Positions 1 to 7,429 of a stretch of DNA of 10,720 nucleotides are shown one piece after another. Source of the DNA: Kangiellaceae bacterium (lineage in GTDB: Bacteria > Pseudomonadota > Gammaproteobacteria > Enterobacterales > Kangiellaceae); the NCBI GenBank assembly GCA_030590405.1, contig JAUUYO010000113.1, positions 1-10,720 of the forward strand. The letters run 5' to 3'. The notes below the pieces were generated by a model. It was given only the letters and a program-made list of their open reading frames with translations. It ran no database searches and was not told the origin of the DNA. The translations under genes were made by a program, and so were the position numbers. The stretch's first letter is position 1, and the number at the start of each line of letters is the position of its first letter.

Positions 1-1814
1 CTAAATCTGGCGGACATAGTGATGGTCGTGATATCGGAGTAGTGTGTAATTACCCCAATGTTGAACGTAAAGGTGCGATGTTATTGCCCATGTGCGGCGG
101 GGTTGGCGCGCAATATACTCCCATTTCTGGCTGGGCTCAGTCAATTGTCTATAACCGCGAACAGCTAAAAAACGAAAATTATCGCGGTGCGATCGGGGTT
201 TCTATGGGCGGCGACTCATCTATGTCGACCAGCGGATTTTGGTCGGCGCTGAATATCTCAACCACCAATAATCTACCCCACTTGTTTTATATTGAAGATA
301 ATGGTTACGGGATCTCTGTTCCACAAACTGTGCAAACTCCGGGCGGCGATCAAGTTGCCAATCTGGCGGCCTATAAAAACCTTAAAATTGTTGATGGGGA
401 TGGCACTGATCCAATTGAAGCATCGAAATTGATCAAACAAGCAGTCGATTATGTGCGGGCTGGTTCAGGCACTTGTTTATTGCGTTTGAAGGTGCCACGG
501 TTATGTGGGCATACTTTTCAAGATACCCAAACTTATAAACCAGAGGCAATGGTGGCAAAAGAAAAGGCCAATGACCCTTTGCCAAAACTAAAGGCATATC
601 TAAAACAACATGACATTTTAGACGACGCAGGTTGGCAAGCATTAAAAAAACAAGCTTATGACGATGTGTATCACGCCGTGGAAAAAGCCAAGCAGCGCTC
701 AGAGCCGGATATTGCCAAATTAACTAAATATGTTTTTGCCGAAAAAGACCAATTCGATAATCCAGAGATACAATTGCGCGGCGGTTTACATGCCGATGAT
801 TATCAATTTCCAAAGACAGATGAAACCGCCAAACCAGAAGGGCCACGGTTAAATATGCTCACTGCGATCAGACAAGTATTAGATCATGAACTTAACATTA
901 ACCCAAAGGTATTGGTTTTTGGCGAAGATGTTGGCCCAAAAGGTGGAGTACATGCGGCAACGCTAGGTTTAAATGAAAAACACGGCGACTTACGGGTATT
1001 TGATACCAGTCTGTCAGAAGAAGGCATTATCGGTCGCTCTGTGGGGATGGCGCTTGCCGGATTAATGCCAGTGCCAGAAATTCAATTTAGGAAATATGCT
1101 GAACCGGCCGCCGAGCAAATTACCGACACCGGCATTATGCGCTGGCGGACCAATAATCAATTTGCTGCGCCAATGGTGATCCGTATTCCAGGTGGTTTTG
1201 CTGGGCGGGGCGATCCTTGGCATTCCATGTGTGATGAAGTGGAGTGGGCGCATAAAACAGGCTGGCAGGTGGTAATGCCATCGAATGCCGAAGACGCAGT
1301 AGGATTATTACGTTATGCGCTACGAGATAATAACCCCACCATCTTTTTTGAACATCGCTCGTTATTGGATGGTCGTTGGTCGAGGCGGCCTTATCCAGGA
1401 AATGATTTTGTCATTCCTTTTGGTAAGGGGAAAACACTAACCAAAGGCCATAAACTGACTGTCGTGACTTGGGGGGCGATGGTGGAGCGCAGTGAATCGG
1501 CGGCGCTTGAAATTGCTAACGGCGTTGAAGTGATCGATCTACGGACCATTCAGCCGTGGGATAAAGAATTAGTTTTAGCGTCGGTAAAGAAAACCGGTCG
1601 TTGTTTAATTGTTCATGAAGATAATATGACCGCCGGATTTGGCGCAGAAATCGCAGCAGTGTTAGCCAAAGAAGCGTTTTTTGATTTAGACGCGCCAATT
1701 GAAAGGGTGACCATGCCGGATACGCCCAACCCGCATAATATTCATTTGATGAACGCGGCGGTTCCAACCAAGGCTAAAATTAAGCAAGCGATGTTGGATC
1801 AGATTGAGATCTAA
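1..1814 (+). CDS. 2-oxoacid dehydrogenase E1, fused alpha and beta subunits (5' end missing)
   Basis: This is the thiamine-diphosphate decarboxylase (E1) of a pyruvate or branched-chain 2-oxoacid dehydrogenase complex, which is cytoplasmic. The frame is open to the left edge (codons from position 3 read KSGGHSDGRD), so the GTG at 42 is not the start; an N-terminal part is missing. About 603 residues are visible. The alpha half carries the ThDP/metal motif at about 210-305 (GDSSMSTSGFW ... EDNGYGISVP), in which the usual GDG is GDS. The beta half begins near 846 (RLNMLTAIRQ) and has the cofactor-activating glutamate in FGEDVG (around 919), then the transketolase pyrimidine-binding and C-terminal domains (HEDNMTAGFG, PDTPNPHN). 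Alpha and beta are normally separate proteins; here they are one polypeptide, an arrangement known in some bacteria. The E2 gene follows after 139 bases, so they probably act together. The exact substrate cannot be read from the sequence. Confidence 0.93.
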   Translation, partial: KSGGHSDGRDIGVVCNYPNVERKGAMLLPMCGGVGAQYTPISGWAQSIVYNREQLKNENYRGAIGVSMGGDSSMSTSGFWSALNISTTNNLPHLFYIEDNGYGISVPQTVQTPGGDQVANLAAYKNLKIVDGDGTDPIEASKLIKQAVDYVRAGSGTCLLRLKVPRLCGHTFQDTQTYKPEAMVAKEKANDPLPKLKAYLKQHDILDDAGWQALKKQAYDDVYHAVEKAKQRSEPDIAKLTKYVFAEKDQFDNPEIQLRGGLHADDYQFPKTDETAKPEGPRLNMLTAIRQVLDHELNINPKVLVFGEDVGPKGGVHAATLGLNEKHGDLRVFDTSLSEEGIIGRSVGMALAGLMPVPEIQFRKYAEPAAEQITDTGIMRWRTNNQFAAPMVIRIPGGFAGRGDPWHSMCDEVEWAHKTGWQVVMPSNAEDAVGLLRYALRDNNPTIFFEHRSLLDGRWSRRPYPGNDFVIPFGKGKTLTKGHKLTVVTWGAMVERSESAALEIANGVEVIDLRTIQPWDKELVLASVKKTGRCLIVHEDNMTAGFGAEIAAVLAKEAFFDLDAPIERVTMPDTPNPHNIHLMNAAVPTKAKIKQAMLDQIEI

Positions 1815-1880
1815 AAAACGAAAAATTATTCACACCAAGACGTGCAGGAGCGGAGAAGAAAAATTTTATTCTTTGTTTTC

Positions 1881-1910
1881 GTAGGGTGGATTAGCTTAGC
1901 GTAATCCACC
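1881..1910. repeat. REP-like palindromic element, copy 1
   Basis: The arms GGTGGATTA (1885-1893) and TAATCCACC (1902-1910) are perfect reverse complements around an 8-base loop, preceded by GTAG. A second, slightly diverged copy in the same orientation lies at 3271-3300. Dispersed intergenic palindromes of this type (GTAGGGTGGATTA...TAATCCACC) are, from general knowledge, common in proteobacterial genomes. It lies between the E1 and E2 genes and could form an RNA hairpin that attenuates readthrough or protects the upstream mRNA end; that role is inferred. Confidence 0.75.
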
Positions 1911-1953
1911 GTTTTGTCACCTCAATAGAATTGAAATTCTAGAGAAACAGCCC

Positions 1954-3258
1954 ATGAACAAACTTATCGACATCATACTACCAACCGAGCAGCTAGAAGG
2001 CACTCAAGCCACTTTTTCAACCTGGCTAGTGTCTACGGGCGATCGCGTTGAGCAAGGCCAGCCAGTTGCAGAATTGGAAACCGATAAAGTGGCTATGGAA
2101 GTGTGCGCGGTAGCAAGTGGCGTGATTGATTCTTTGACTACCAGGCAGGGCGATCAGGTTGAGCCAGAACAAAGTCTGGGCACAATTTTGGTGGGCGGAT
2201 TGGCAACCCCAAAAATTAATATTGGCGATCAAGGCCAAACGTCGGATTCAACATCACAAGCAGAGCAACCCGTTGCTACAGAAAAAAATGTGGCACAAAA
2301 TACAATATCAACAGATGCCAGTGACTTAGTCAGCCCTGCGGTTAGACGTTTGTTGCATGAAAATAATCTTAAATTAGAAAATATTAATGGTCGTGGTAAA
2401 CGCGGCAGAGTGACTAGAGATGACGTGCTCAAGTTTATTAAAAGTGGTGCTAATATTTCTGCTGTCAAAGCTGAAGTTTCAAAACCCGTAAGCAAGCCAA
2501 CAGCCGCAACAAACCCCGTTTCATCTTTCGGTCATTCGATGCCTGTTGCCAGACCATTGACTGGCGAAATGCAGCCCCATACCAATATGCGAAAATCCAT
2601 CGCCAGCCATATGGTCAGCAGTTTGTTAGAAACTTCGCCTCATGTGACCAGCGTCTTTGAAATGGATATGGGCAATATTATTGAACACCGAAAATGGCAT
2701 AAAAAAGAGTATTTGGAATGTGGCGTTAAGCTCACTTTCACCACTTATTTTTTAGCGGCAATGGCTAAAGCGGTAACCACGGTTCCGCAAGTGAATGCTA
2801 AATTTCATGAGGAGGCTCTGGAATTATTTAGTGATGTAAATATTGGCGTGGGTACCGCGTTAGGTGATGCCGGTTTAGTCGTTCCGGTTGTTCAACAAGT
2901 GCAATCAATGAATTTATTTCAAATCGCTAAAGCGCTTAACTCACAAACTGAAAAAGCACGTAATGGAAAACTAACCACCGCCGATATGAAAAACGGCACG
3001 CTGACTATTTCTAATCATGGTGTTAGCGGTAGTTTGTTTGCCACGCCGATCATTATCAATCAACCCCAGGTCGCTATTTTGGGGGTTGGTAAGTTAGAAA
3101 AACGAGTGGTTGTTGAACAGATTAACGGTGAAGATGTGATGGTGATCCGGCCTAAATGCTATGTGTCGTTATCAATTGATCATCGTGCTCTTGATGCGCA
3201 TCAAACGAATTTATATCTGTCAGAATTTGTTAATATTGTTGAAAGTTGGGGCGAGTAA
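1954..3258 (+). CDS. Dihydrolipoamide acyltransferase (E2) of a 2-oxoacid dehydrogenase complex
   Basis: This is the core enzyme that takes the acyl group from E1 on a swinging lipoyl arm and transfers it to CoA. At 434 residues it has the full E2 layout. A single lipoyl domain spans about 1-80, with lipoyl-lysine K45 in the motif ETDKVAME. A Thr/Ser/Gln-rich linker follows. The peripheral-subunit-binding domain is at about 126-163 (SPAVRRLLHENN ... GRGKRGRVTRDDVLKF). After a second linker comes the catalytic domain from about 205 to the end. The active-site motif is DHRALDA, with catalytic H410 and D414; the usual last Gly of DHRxxDG is Ala. The ATG at 1954 gives a complete lipoyl domain, so the start is secure, although only a weak purine-rich stretch (agagaaa) precedes it. 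It lies 139 bases after E1, probably in the same unit, with a REP-like palindrome between. Acyl specificity (pyruvate or branched-chain) is undecided. Confidence 0.93.
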   Translation: MNKLIDIILPTEQLEGTQATFSTWLVSTGDRVEQGQPVAELETDKVAMEVCAVASGVIDSLTTRQGDQVEPEQSLGTILVGGLATPKINIGDQGQTSDSTSQAEQPVATEKNVAQNTISTDASDLVSPAVRRLLHENNLKLENINGRGKRGRVTRDDVLKFIKSGANISAVKAEVSKPVSKPTAATNPVSSFGHSMPVARPLTGEMQPHTNMRKSIASHMVSSLLETSPHVTSVFEMDMGNIIEHRKWHKKEYLECGVKLTFTTYFLAAMAKAVTTVPQVNAKFHEEALELFSDVNIGVGTALGDAGLVVPVVQQVQSMNLFQIAKALNSQTEKARNGKLTTADMKNGTLTISNHGVSGSLFATPIIINQPQVAILGVGKLEKRVVVEQINGEDVMVIRPKCYVSLSIDHRALDAHQTNLYLSEFVNIVESWGE

Positions 3259-3270
3259 CATATTATATCT

Positions 3271-3300
3271 GTAGGATGGATTAACGGAGCATAATCCACC
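3271..3300. repeat. REP-like palindromic element, copy 2
   Basis: This is a second copy of the 1881-1910 element, same orientation, beginning GTAGGATGGATTA and ending ATAATCCACC. The core arms TGGATTA (3277-3283) and TAATCCA (3292-3298) pair perfectly. The next pair outward is mismatched (A3276/C3299) where copy 1 has G/C, and G3275/C3300 pairs again. It begins 12 bases after the E2 stop and ends 17 bases before the end of the opposing pilin-like gene, so it sits between convergent genes and may act on either transcript. Confidence 0.72.
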
Positions 3301-3317
3301 ATTCTAATTTGATAAAA

Positions 3318-3914
3318 CTAACGACAGGCAGCCGGCAAATAAGCTGGTTTTATATCCGTGTTATTTTCACCACTGGTTATAGTTTCAAAATTCTCCGGTA
3401 ATGAAGCGTATCCACAAACCCAAAGCAGGCTACTGAGTTCTGATTGAGGATTGTGTGCCGCAGTGAAAGAGAGGCTCTGATCGGTGAGTTCTGGATAATC
3501 GTCATTAAAGTAAACATTGATGGTGCCTTTACTATCGAATATGATTTTTTCGATGATCCCTCATTCCTCATTGTTGTTGTCTTCAATAATTCGGCTTTTT
3601 GGCCAGTGGCCAAAATAAAAGTAATCGGTGCTAATTTCAGCTTTGGCAGTGGATATTTTAGTCAATGCTTCGGCAACCCGAACTTTGGTAGTATAAGTTG
3701 GCGTTTGGGAGGCACTATAAGCCGCGATAAAAGACATGACTAAAAGCACGACGATAATGTTGAGCATCAGTAAAGACCGATAGCGATCGCTTGCGCCTTT
3801 TAAATTGTTGTGAAATAACAGACCGCTTTTCTCAGTATTGACGACTAACTTTAAATGGGTTTTCAGATATCGGGAGATACAGGTAAGCACTCGTTCACCA
3901 GTACGTTTTGACAT
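3318..3914 (-). pseudogene. Pilin-like membrane protein interrupted by an in-frame TGA
   Basis: On the minus strand an ATG at 3914 opens a frame that stops at TGA (3563-3561) after 117 codons. The same frame then stays open for 80 more codons to TAG at 3320-3318. The two parts look like one type IV pilin-like protein. There is a hydrophobic segment at about residues 48-66, then VRVAEALTKISTAKAEI and YFYFGHWP (78-105), which recall the pilin helix and the start of its globular domain. After the TGA come strand-like sequence and a C-terminus with WVCG (C167) and AYLPAACR (C197), the classical C-terminal disulfide pair of pilins. The protein would be 198 positions long. It lacks a GFTLIE-type prepilin cleavage motif and has a basic stretch of about 45 residues before the membrane segment. 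An in-frame TAG lies just upstream of the ATG, and no clear ribosome binding site is visible. A nonsense mutation is most likely; readthrough or a base-call error are alternatives. No neighbouring pilus genes are seen. Confidence 0.72.
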
Positions 3915-3934
3915 GATCTATTAGATCATGTCAA
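3908..3934. promoter_or_regulatory. Perfect 13-bp-arm palindrome over the pilin-like start codon
   Basis: The arms TTGACATGATCTA (3908-3920) and TAGATCATGTCAA (3922-3934) are exact reverse complements around one central base. The start codon of the pilin-like gene (minus strand, 3914-3912) lies inside the left arm. The form suits a binding site for a dimeric repressor or a strong mRNA hairpin that would hide the start. No regulator gene is adjacent. The structure is seen directly; the role is inferred. Confidence 0.55.
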
Positions 3935-3984
3935 CTTTGAGTGGCACAATTATTAACCCGCTTTGAGCTGTTCACAAAATCAAG

Positions 3985-4003
3985 CCTCCGGCTTTTCCGG
4001 AGG
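3985..4003 (-). terminator. GC-rich hairpin, possible terminator of the MMPL gene
   Basis: The stem CCTCCGG (3985-3991) and CCGGAGG (3997-4003) is perfect, with a five-base loop. It lies about 75 bases beyond the stop of the minus-strand transporter gene. On the minus strand it is followed by CTTGATTTTG, a broken rather than pure T-run, so factor-independent termination would be moderate. The rest of 3935-4078 holds no gene that I can see. Confidence 0.45.
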
Positions 4004-4078
4004 TATTTGACTACCCGCTGCTTGCTACACAAATACCCTGACAACTTGTCCCGTGTAACCCTGTGAGTGCGCACGCTC

Positions 4079-6382
4079 CTACCGGTAGACTTTGTCTTTA
4101 TCTAAATATAAGAGTAACGGTGGTAATAATAGAAAATCCACGATCAGCGCAAAGATTAATGTGACTGCCATTAATATACCAATAGTTGCAGAGGTATTCA
4201 TATGCGATACCGATAAAATCATAAATCCACTGGCGAGCACCACCGAGGTGGTTAATAGCGCAATACCCACTCTCGAAAAAGACTCTCTCACCGACTCAAC
4301 CGCATCTTTACCGCTTTTTCTGGCACGAATATATTTATGTAAAAAATGCACGGTATCATCGACCACGATCCCTAGGGTTGAACAAGCCACAATGGATAAC
4401 GAAATATCAACATAACCAAAAGTTAATCCCCACAAACCATAAGCCATTGCCGCTGGAATAATATTCGGGATTAAACTAATCAGTCCATACTTGAATGATT
4501 TTAGCACCAGCATTAATACAATCGAAATTCCCACTAACGCGAATAAAGTGCCCATTAATAAGCTGGTAATATTTCGCTGAGCGATATGGGCAAAAACAAC
4601 ACCTAAACCAGTTGCTGGATCGGCATTAATGGCTGGTGCATTTTGTTTGAGCCAGGCTTGCGCTTTATTGTCCATCGCTAACAATTCATCGGATCCAGCA
4701 TTAGTCATTGAAACTGAAAAACGCGAAGCCGTTTTATGTATGGTCACCAAATTATTTAGCCCCATTCCCTCTGGCAACCCAAATTCATGGAACAGTAAAT
4801 ATTGCGCAGCCAACTCGTTGCTTTCTGGCACGCGATACCAGACGGGATCGTCATTGTGCATTACCTGATTAAGATCTTTCATCAAACGGCTTAAAGACTT
4901 AACATTCATTATTTTTTCTTGGACGAGATACCATTGTTCAAATTGATCCATTTGCGATAAATACTCAGGATCAAAAATGCTCTGCCCAATAGTCGGTGTC
5001 AGTGAATATTCTAAGGTATTCACCCCGGTCAGATAACCATCGATCCGATTGACCAACTTAATCATCGGAAAGCTATCATCAAAATAATTTGACCAGTTGT
5101 CGCTGATTTTATTATTCGGAATAAAAACAGTTAAGCCAATCACCGCTAATGAAACCAGTAAGATCAATTGGAATTTTTTGCCAATAACAAAATTAGAAAA
5201 TCTTTCAAATAAGTGCTGATTCACCGCTCGGCGAGTACCTTTTATTGGCATCATTAACATTAACGTTGGCAAAAAAAACAAACTGAATAACAAGGCAATC
5301 AATACCCCAAAAGCGACCATATTGCCTAAGTCACGATAAGGGGGAGAGGTGCTAAAGTTAAGGCTCAAAAAACCTATCACGGTGGTGATGCTAGTGACTA
5401 ATATCGGCATGAAATTGAGTTTTAAACTCGTTGCGATGGCAAGTTTTTTTGACTCGCCCAAATTTATTTGGTGAAAATAAGTGACCAATACATGTACACT
5501 GTCAGCGACCATAATTGATAATAATATACTCGGCGCAAAACCAGCGATGGGGGTTAATACCGGCGCGACCCAGCCGAAAAAACCAAAGGTGCAAATCAGG
5601 CAAGCACTGATCAAAATGAAGATCGCCCCAGTGCCCAGTAAACTTCTCAGGAACAAAAACAGACCCACAAAAATAATCAAATAGCTCAGCGGCATTAAGG
5701 TTGACAGATCTTGGGCGATGGCTCTGGCTAAAGTCGCGTTAAAAGCAGTCGAGCCGCCATTGTCAATTTGAAACTCAGGGTACAGCAATCGATATTTATC
5801 GCGGATTGTTTCTATTTGTTCGGTAATGGCAATCGACGCGTTGGCCTTTTTTCTATCGAGCCTTAAATTGATAGCAATCACTGTTAGTTTGCCATCTTTG
5901 GTAATCAAGGAGCGCACCAGTCTTTTTTCTGACAGGGCTATTTTTCGGATCGCATTGACTTGTTGGCTGGATAATTGGCTGGCATCTTCCACCAGATAAT
6001 CAGTGGTAATTTCATCCTGCTTAGATTGGCTATACTGGTAGTTTGTCAGAGAGGATACTCGATAAGCTGAATCGACCAGCCAGGCTTGTTCGGTTAACTG
6101 CTCAATCAGTCTTAAACCTTTTGGATTGAATAGATCCCCATTTTTGGCGGTTACCACCAAGGTTGCCGAATCGGATTTGACATAGTTGCTTTCAAAAGAC
6201 TCGAACGCTAGTAGTTGCGGATTATCCTTGCTCAGGTAAACTCTAAAGTCATTACTAATTGACAGGTTCTTCAGGCCAATGGCAAAGGTCAGCACAATAA
6301 GGATAGTAACCGTCAGAATGCTTTTAGGATGATCGACGACCCAGTCGATAAAGCGGTCGATTGAAATATCCTTATTCGACAT
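4079..6382 (-). CDS. MMPL/RND-superfamily membrane transporter
   Basis: This is a 767-residue inner-membrane protein of the RND superfamily, in the MMPL (HAE3-like) group whose members export lipids or hydrophobic compounds using the proton gradient. The layout is two repeated halves. TM1 is at about 20-38, followed by a periplasmic loop to about 220. A block of five membrane segments runs from about 230 to 382. TM7 is at about 403-423, followed by a second periplasmic loop to about 605. A final block of five segments runs from about 610 to 760. The repeated membrane motif appears as VADSVHVLV (near residue 291) and VVDDTVHFLHKY (near 674); such acidic residues are linked to proton relay in related proteins. 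The start ATG at 6382 has a GAG-containing purine stretch about 9 bases upstream. No membrane-fusion or outer-membrane partner gene is adjacent. It diverges from the ABC exporter operon across 133 bases. The substrate is unknown. Confidence 0.9.
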   Translation of the reverse strand: MSNKDISIDRFIDWVVDHPKSILTVTILIVLTFAIGLKNLSISNDFRVYLSKDNPQLLAFESFESNYVKSDSATLVVTAKNGDLFNPKGLRLIEQLTEQAWLVDSAYRVSSLTNYQYSQSKQDEITTDYLVEDASQLSSQQVNAIRKIALSEKRLVRSLITKDGKLTVIAINLRLDRKKANASIAITEQIETIRDKYRLLYPEFQIDNGGSTAFNATLARAIAQDLSTLMPLSYLIIFVGLFLFLRSLLGTGAIFILISACLICTFGFFGWVAPVLTPIAGFAPSILLSIMVADSVHVLVTYFHQINLGESKKLAIATSLKLNFMPILVTSITTVIGFLSLNFSTSPPYRDLGNMVAFGVLIALLFSLFFLPTLMLMMPIKGTRRAVNQHLFERFSNFVIGKKFQLILLVSLAVIGLTVFIPNNKISDNWSNYFDDSFPMIKLVNRIDGYLTGVNTLEYSLTPTIGQSIFDPEYLSQMDQFEQWYLVQEKIMNVKSLSRLMKDLNQVMHNDDPVWYRVPESNELAAQYLLFHEFGLPEGMGLNNLVTIHKTASRFSVSMTNAGSDELLAMDNKAQAWLKQNAPAINADPATGLGVVFAHIAQRNITSLLMGTLFALVGISIVLMLVLKSFKYGLISLIPNIIPAAMAYGLWGLTFGYVDISLSIVACSTLGIVVDDTVHFLHKYIRARKSGKDAVESVRESFSRVGIALLTTSVVLASGFMILSVSHMNTSATIGILMAVTLIFALIVDFLLLPPLLLYLDKDKVYR

Positions 6383-6515
6383 TTGGATGATCTCAGCATA
6401 GTAATTAGTGATTTCGATGATACACTAAATTTAGCTGGGCCTTTTGTAAAGCCACGAGTTTTACCCTTATTTAATCTAGTTTTAAACAAACCGGATCAAC
6501 AGGTAAGTATTTTCG
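6383..6515. promoter_or_regulatory. Divergent promoter region between MMPL gene and ABC exporter operon
   Basis: These 133 bases must hold the promoters of both divergent units if they have their own. I find no strong sigma-70 pair. On the plus strand TTGTAA with an AT-rich stretch (ttatttaat) 17 bases later is a weak candidate. On the minus strand TATCAT near 6415-6420 is a fair -10 without a good -35. A 10-base AT palindrome (CTAAATTTAG, 6425-6434) lies near the centre. AGGTAA at 6501-6506 is the likely ribosome binding site of the ABC ATPase gene. Confidence 0.35.
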
Positions 6516-7397
6516 ATGACCAATATTTTAGAAATTCATCAATTAACCAAAACCTTTTCCGACAACATTGCGGTTGATGGTATTAGTTTCAATGTTCCTC
6601 AGGGCAAGTGTTTTGGTTTACTGGGGCCCAATGGTGCCGGTAAAACTACCACCATCGAAATGATGGAAGGCATCATTAAACCCACATCTGGTGAGATCCG
6701 TTATTCAGGGCGAACAATCGATAGTATTTACCGTCAGGAAGTCGGCATTCAATTTCAACATACCGCCATCCAGGATTTTCTAACCGTCAAAGAAACATTA
6801 GAAATGTTTAGCCAGTTTTATGATAAAACCATCGCAGTTGAAAAGCTGATCGAGACTTGTTCGCTCGAATCAATCCTCGATCGCGATACTCGAAAATTAT
6901 CCGGTGGTCAAAGGCAGCGACTTTTATTGGCTCTGGCAATTCTTAACGATCCCAAAATTGTTTTTTTGGATGAGCCTACCACCGGATTGGATCCTCAAGC
7001 CAGACGCAATTTCTGGCAATTGGTTAATCGTATCAAACAACAAAATAAAACGGTGTTATTAACCACTCACTATATGGATGAAGCTGAATCTTTATGCGAT
7101 GAGATTGTGATTATGGATCAGGGCAAAATTATTGAACAAGGTTCGCCGCAAGCCTTATTGGCGCAAAATTTTGAAGGGGTGATGGTTAGCCTGCCTAAAC
7201 AGGCTAGTGAATTTTTGACCGCAGCAGGTTTTGAATTTCAACTCAATCATAATCGAGTTGAGATTGTCACCACTCAGGTTGAAAAAATTGTCCGAGATTT
7301 ATTGGGAAAAAGTATATCTCTTGATGGCATGCAGATCCGCTCGCCTGATTTAGAAGATCTGTTTATCAAATTGACTGGGCACCAATTAAGAGGATAA
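6516..7397 (+). CDS. ABC exporter ATP-binding protein (ABC-2 type, DrrA-like)
   Basis: This is the cytoplasmic ATPase of an ABC-2 exporter that powers the permease encoded next. All catalytic motifs of the 293-residue protein are present: Walker A GPNGAGKTT (residues 37-45), a Q-loop in IQFQHTA, signature LSGGQ (128-132), Walker B VFLDEP with D152 and E153, the D-loop GLDP, and the H-loop histidine H185 in TTHYMDE. A C-terminal extension of about 85 residues, with no motif that I recognise, is typical of drug- or lipid-exporting DrrA/CcmA-like ATPases. The ATG at 6516 leads directly into the usual first strand (ILEIHQLTKTF) and has AGGTAA upstream at 9-base spacing. It lies 32 bases before the permease gene, so they form an operon. 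The transported substrate cannot be told from the sequence. Confidence 0.94.
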   Translation: MTNILEIHQLTKTFSDNIAVDGISFNVPQGKCFGLLGPNGAGKTTTIEMMEGIIKPTSGEIRYSGRTIDSIYRQEVGIQFQHTAIQDFLTVKETLEMFSQFYDKTIAVEKLIETCSLESILDRDTRKLSGGQRQRLLLALAILNDPKIVFLDEPTTGLDPQARRNFWQLVNRIKQQNKTVLLTTHYMDEAESLCDEIVIMDQGKIIEQGSPQALLAQNFEGVMVSLPKQASEFLTAAGFEFQLNHNRVEIVTTQVEKIVRDLLGKSISLDGMQIRSPDLEDLFIKLTGHQLRG

Positions 7398-7429
7398 GCG
7401 AGTTAAAATCCCTGTATTGAGGAACTAAC

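Noticed and set aside
42..44. GTG at 42 as the start of the E1 gene
   Set aside because: The frame is open to the window edge and the residues before it (SGGHSDGRD) read as typical E1 alpha sequence, so the start lies outside the window.
3535..3563. The TGA as a selenocysteine codon, since a small hairpin (ATCGAA/TTCGAT) lies just downstream
   Set aside because: Pilins are not known selenoproteins, and the AT-rich stem with a nine-base loop does not show the features of a bacterial SECIS element.
3377..3613. A 78-codon minus-strand frame overlapping the TGA, as a possible frameshifted end of the pilin-like gene
   Set aside because: The pilin C-terminus with its cysteine pair is in the original frame, directly after the TGA, so the break is a nonsense codon and not a frameshift.
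3444..3743. A 99-codon plus-strand open frame
   Set aside because: It lies antisense to the pilin-like gene, whose protein features are much clearer; this frame shows no recognisable domain.
6383..6577. A 64-codon plus-strand frame with an ISDFDDTLNL stretch that resembles a HAD phosphatase motif
   Set aside because: It is too short for a HAD domain, has no ribosome binding site, fills the divergent promoter spacer and runs 62 bases into the ABC ATPase gene in another frame. The motif match is probably chance.
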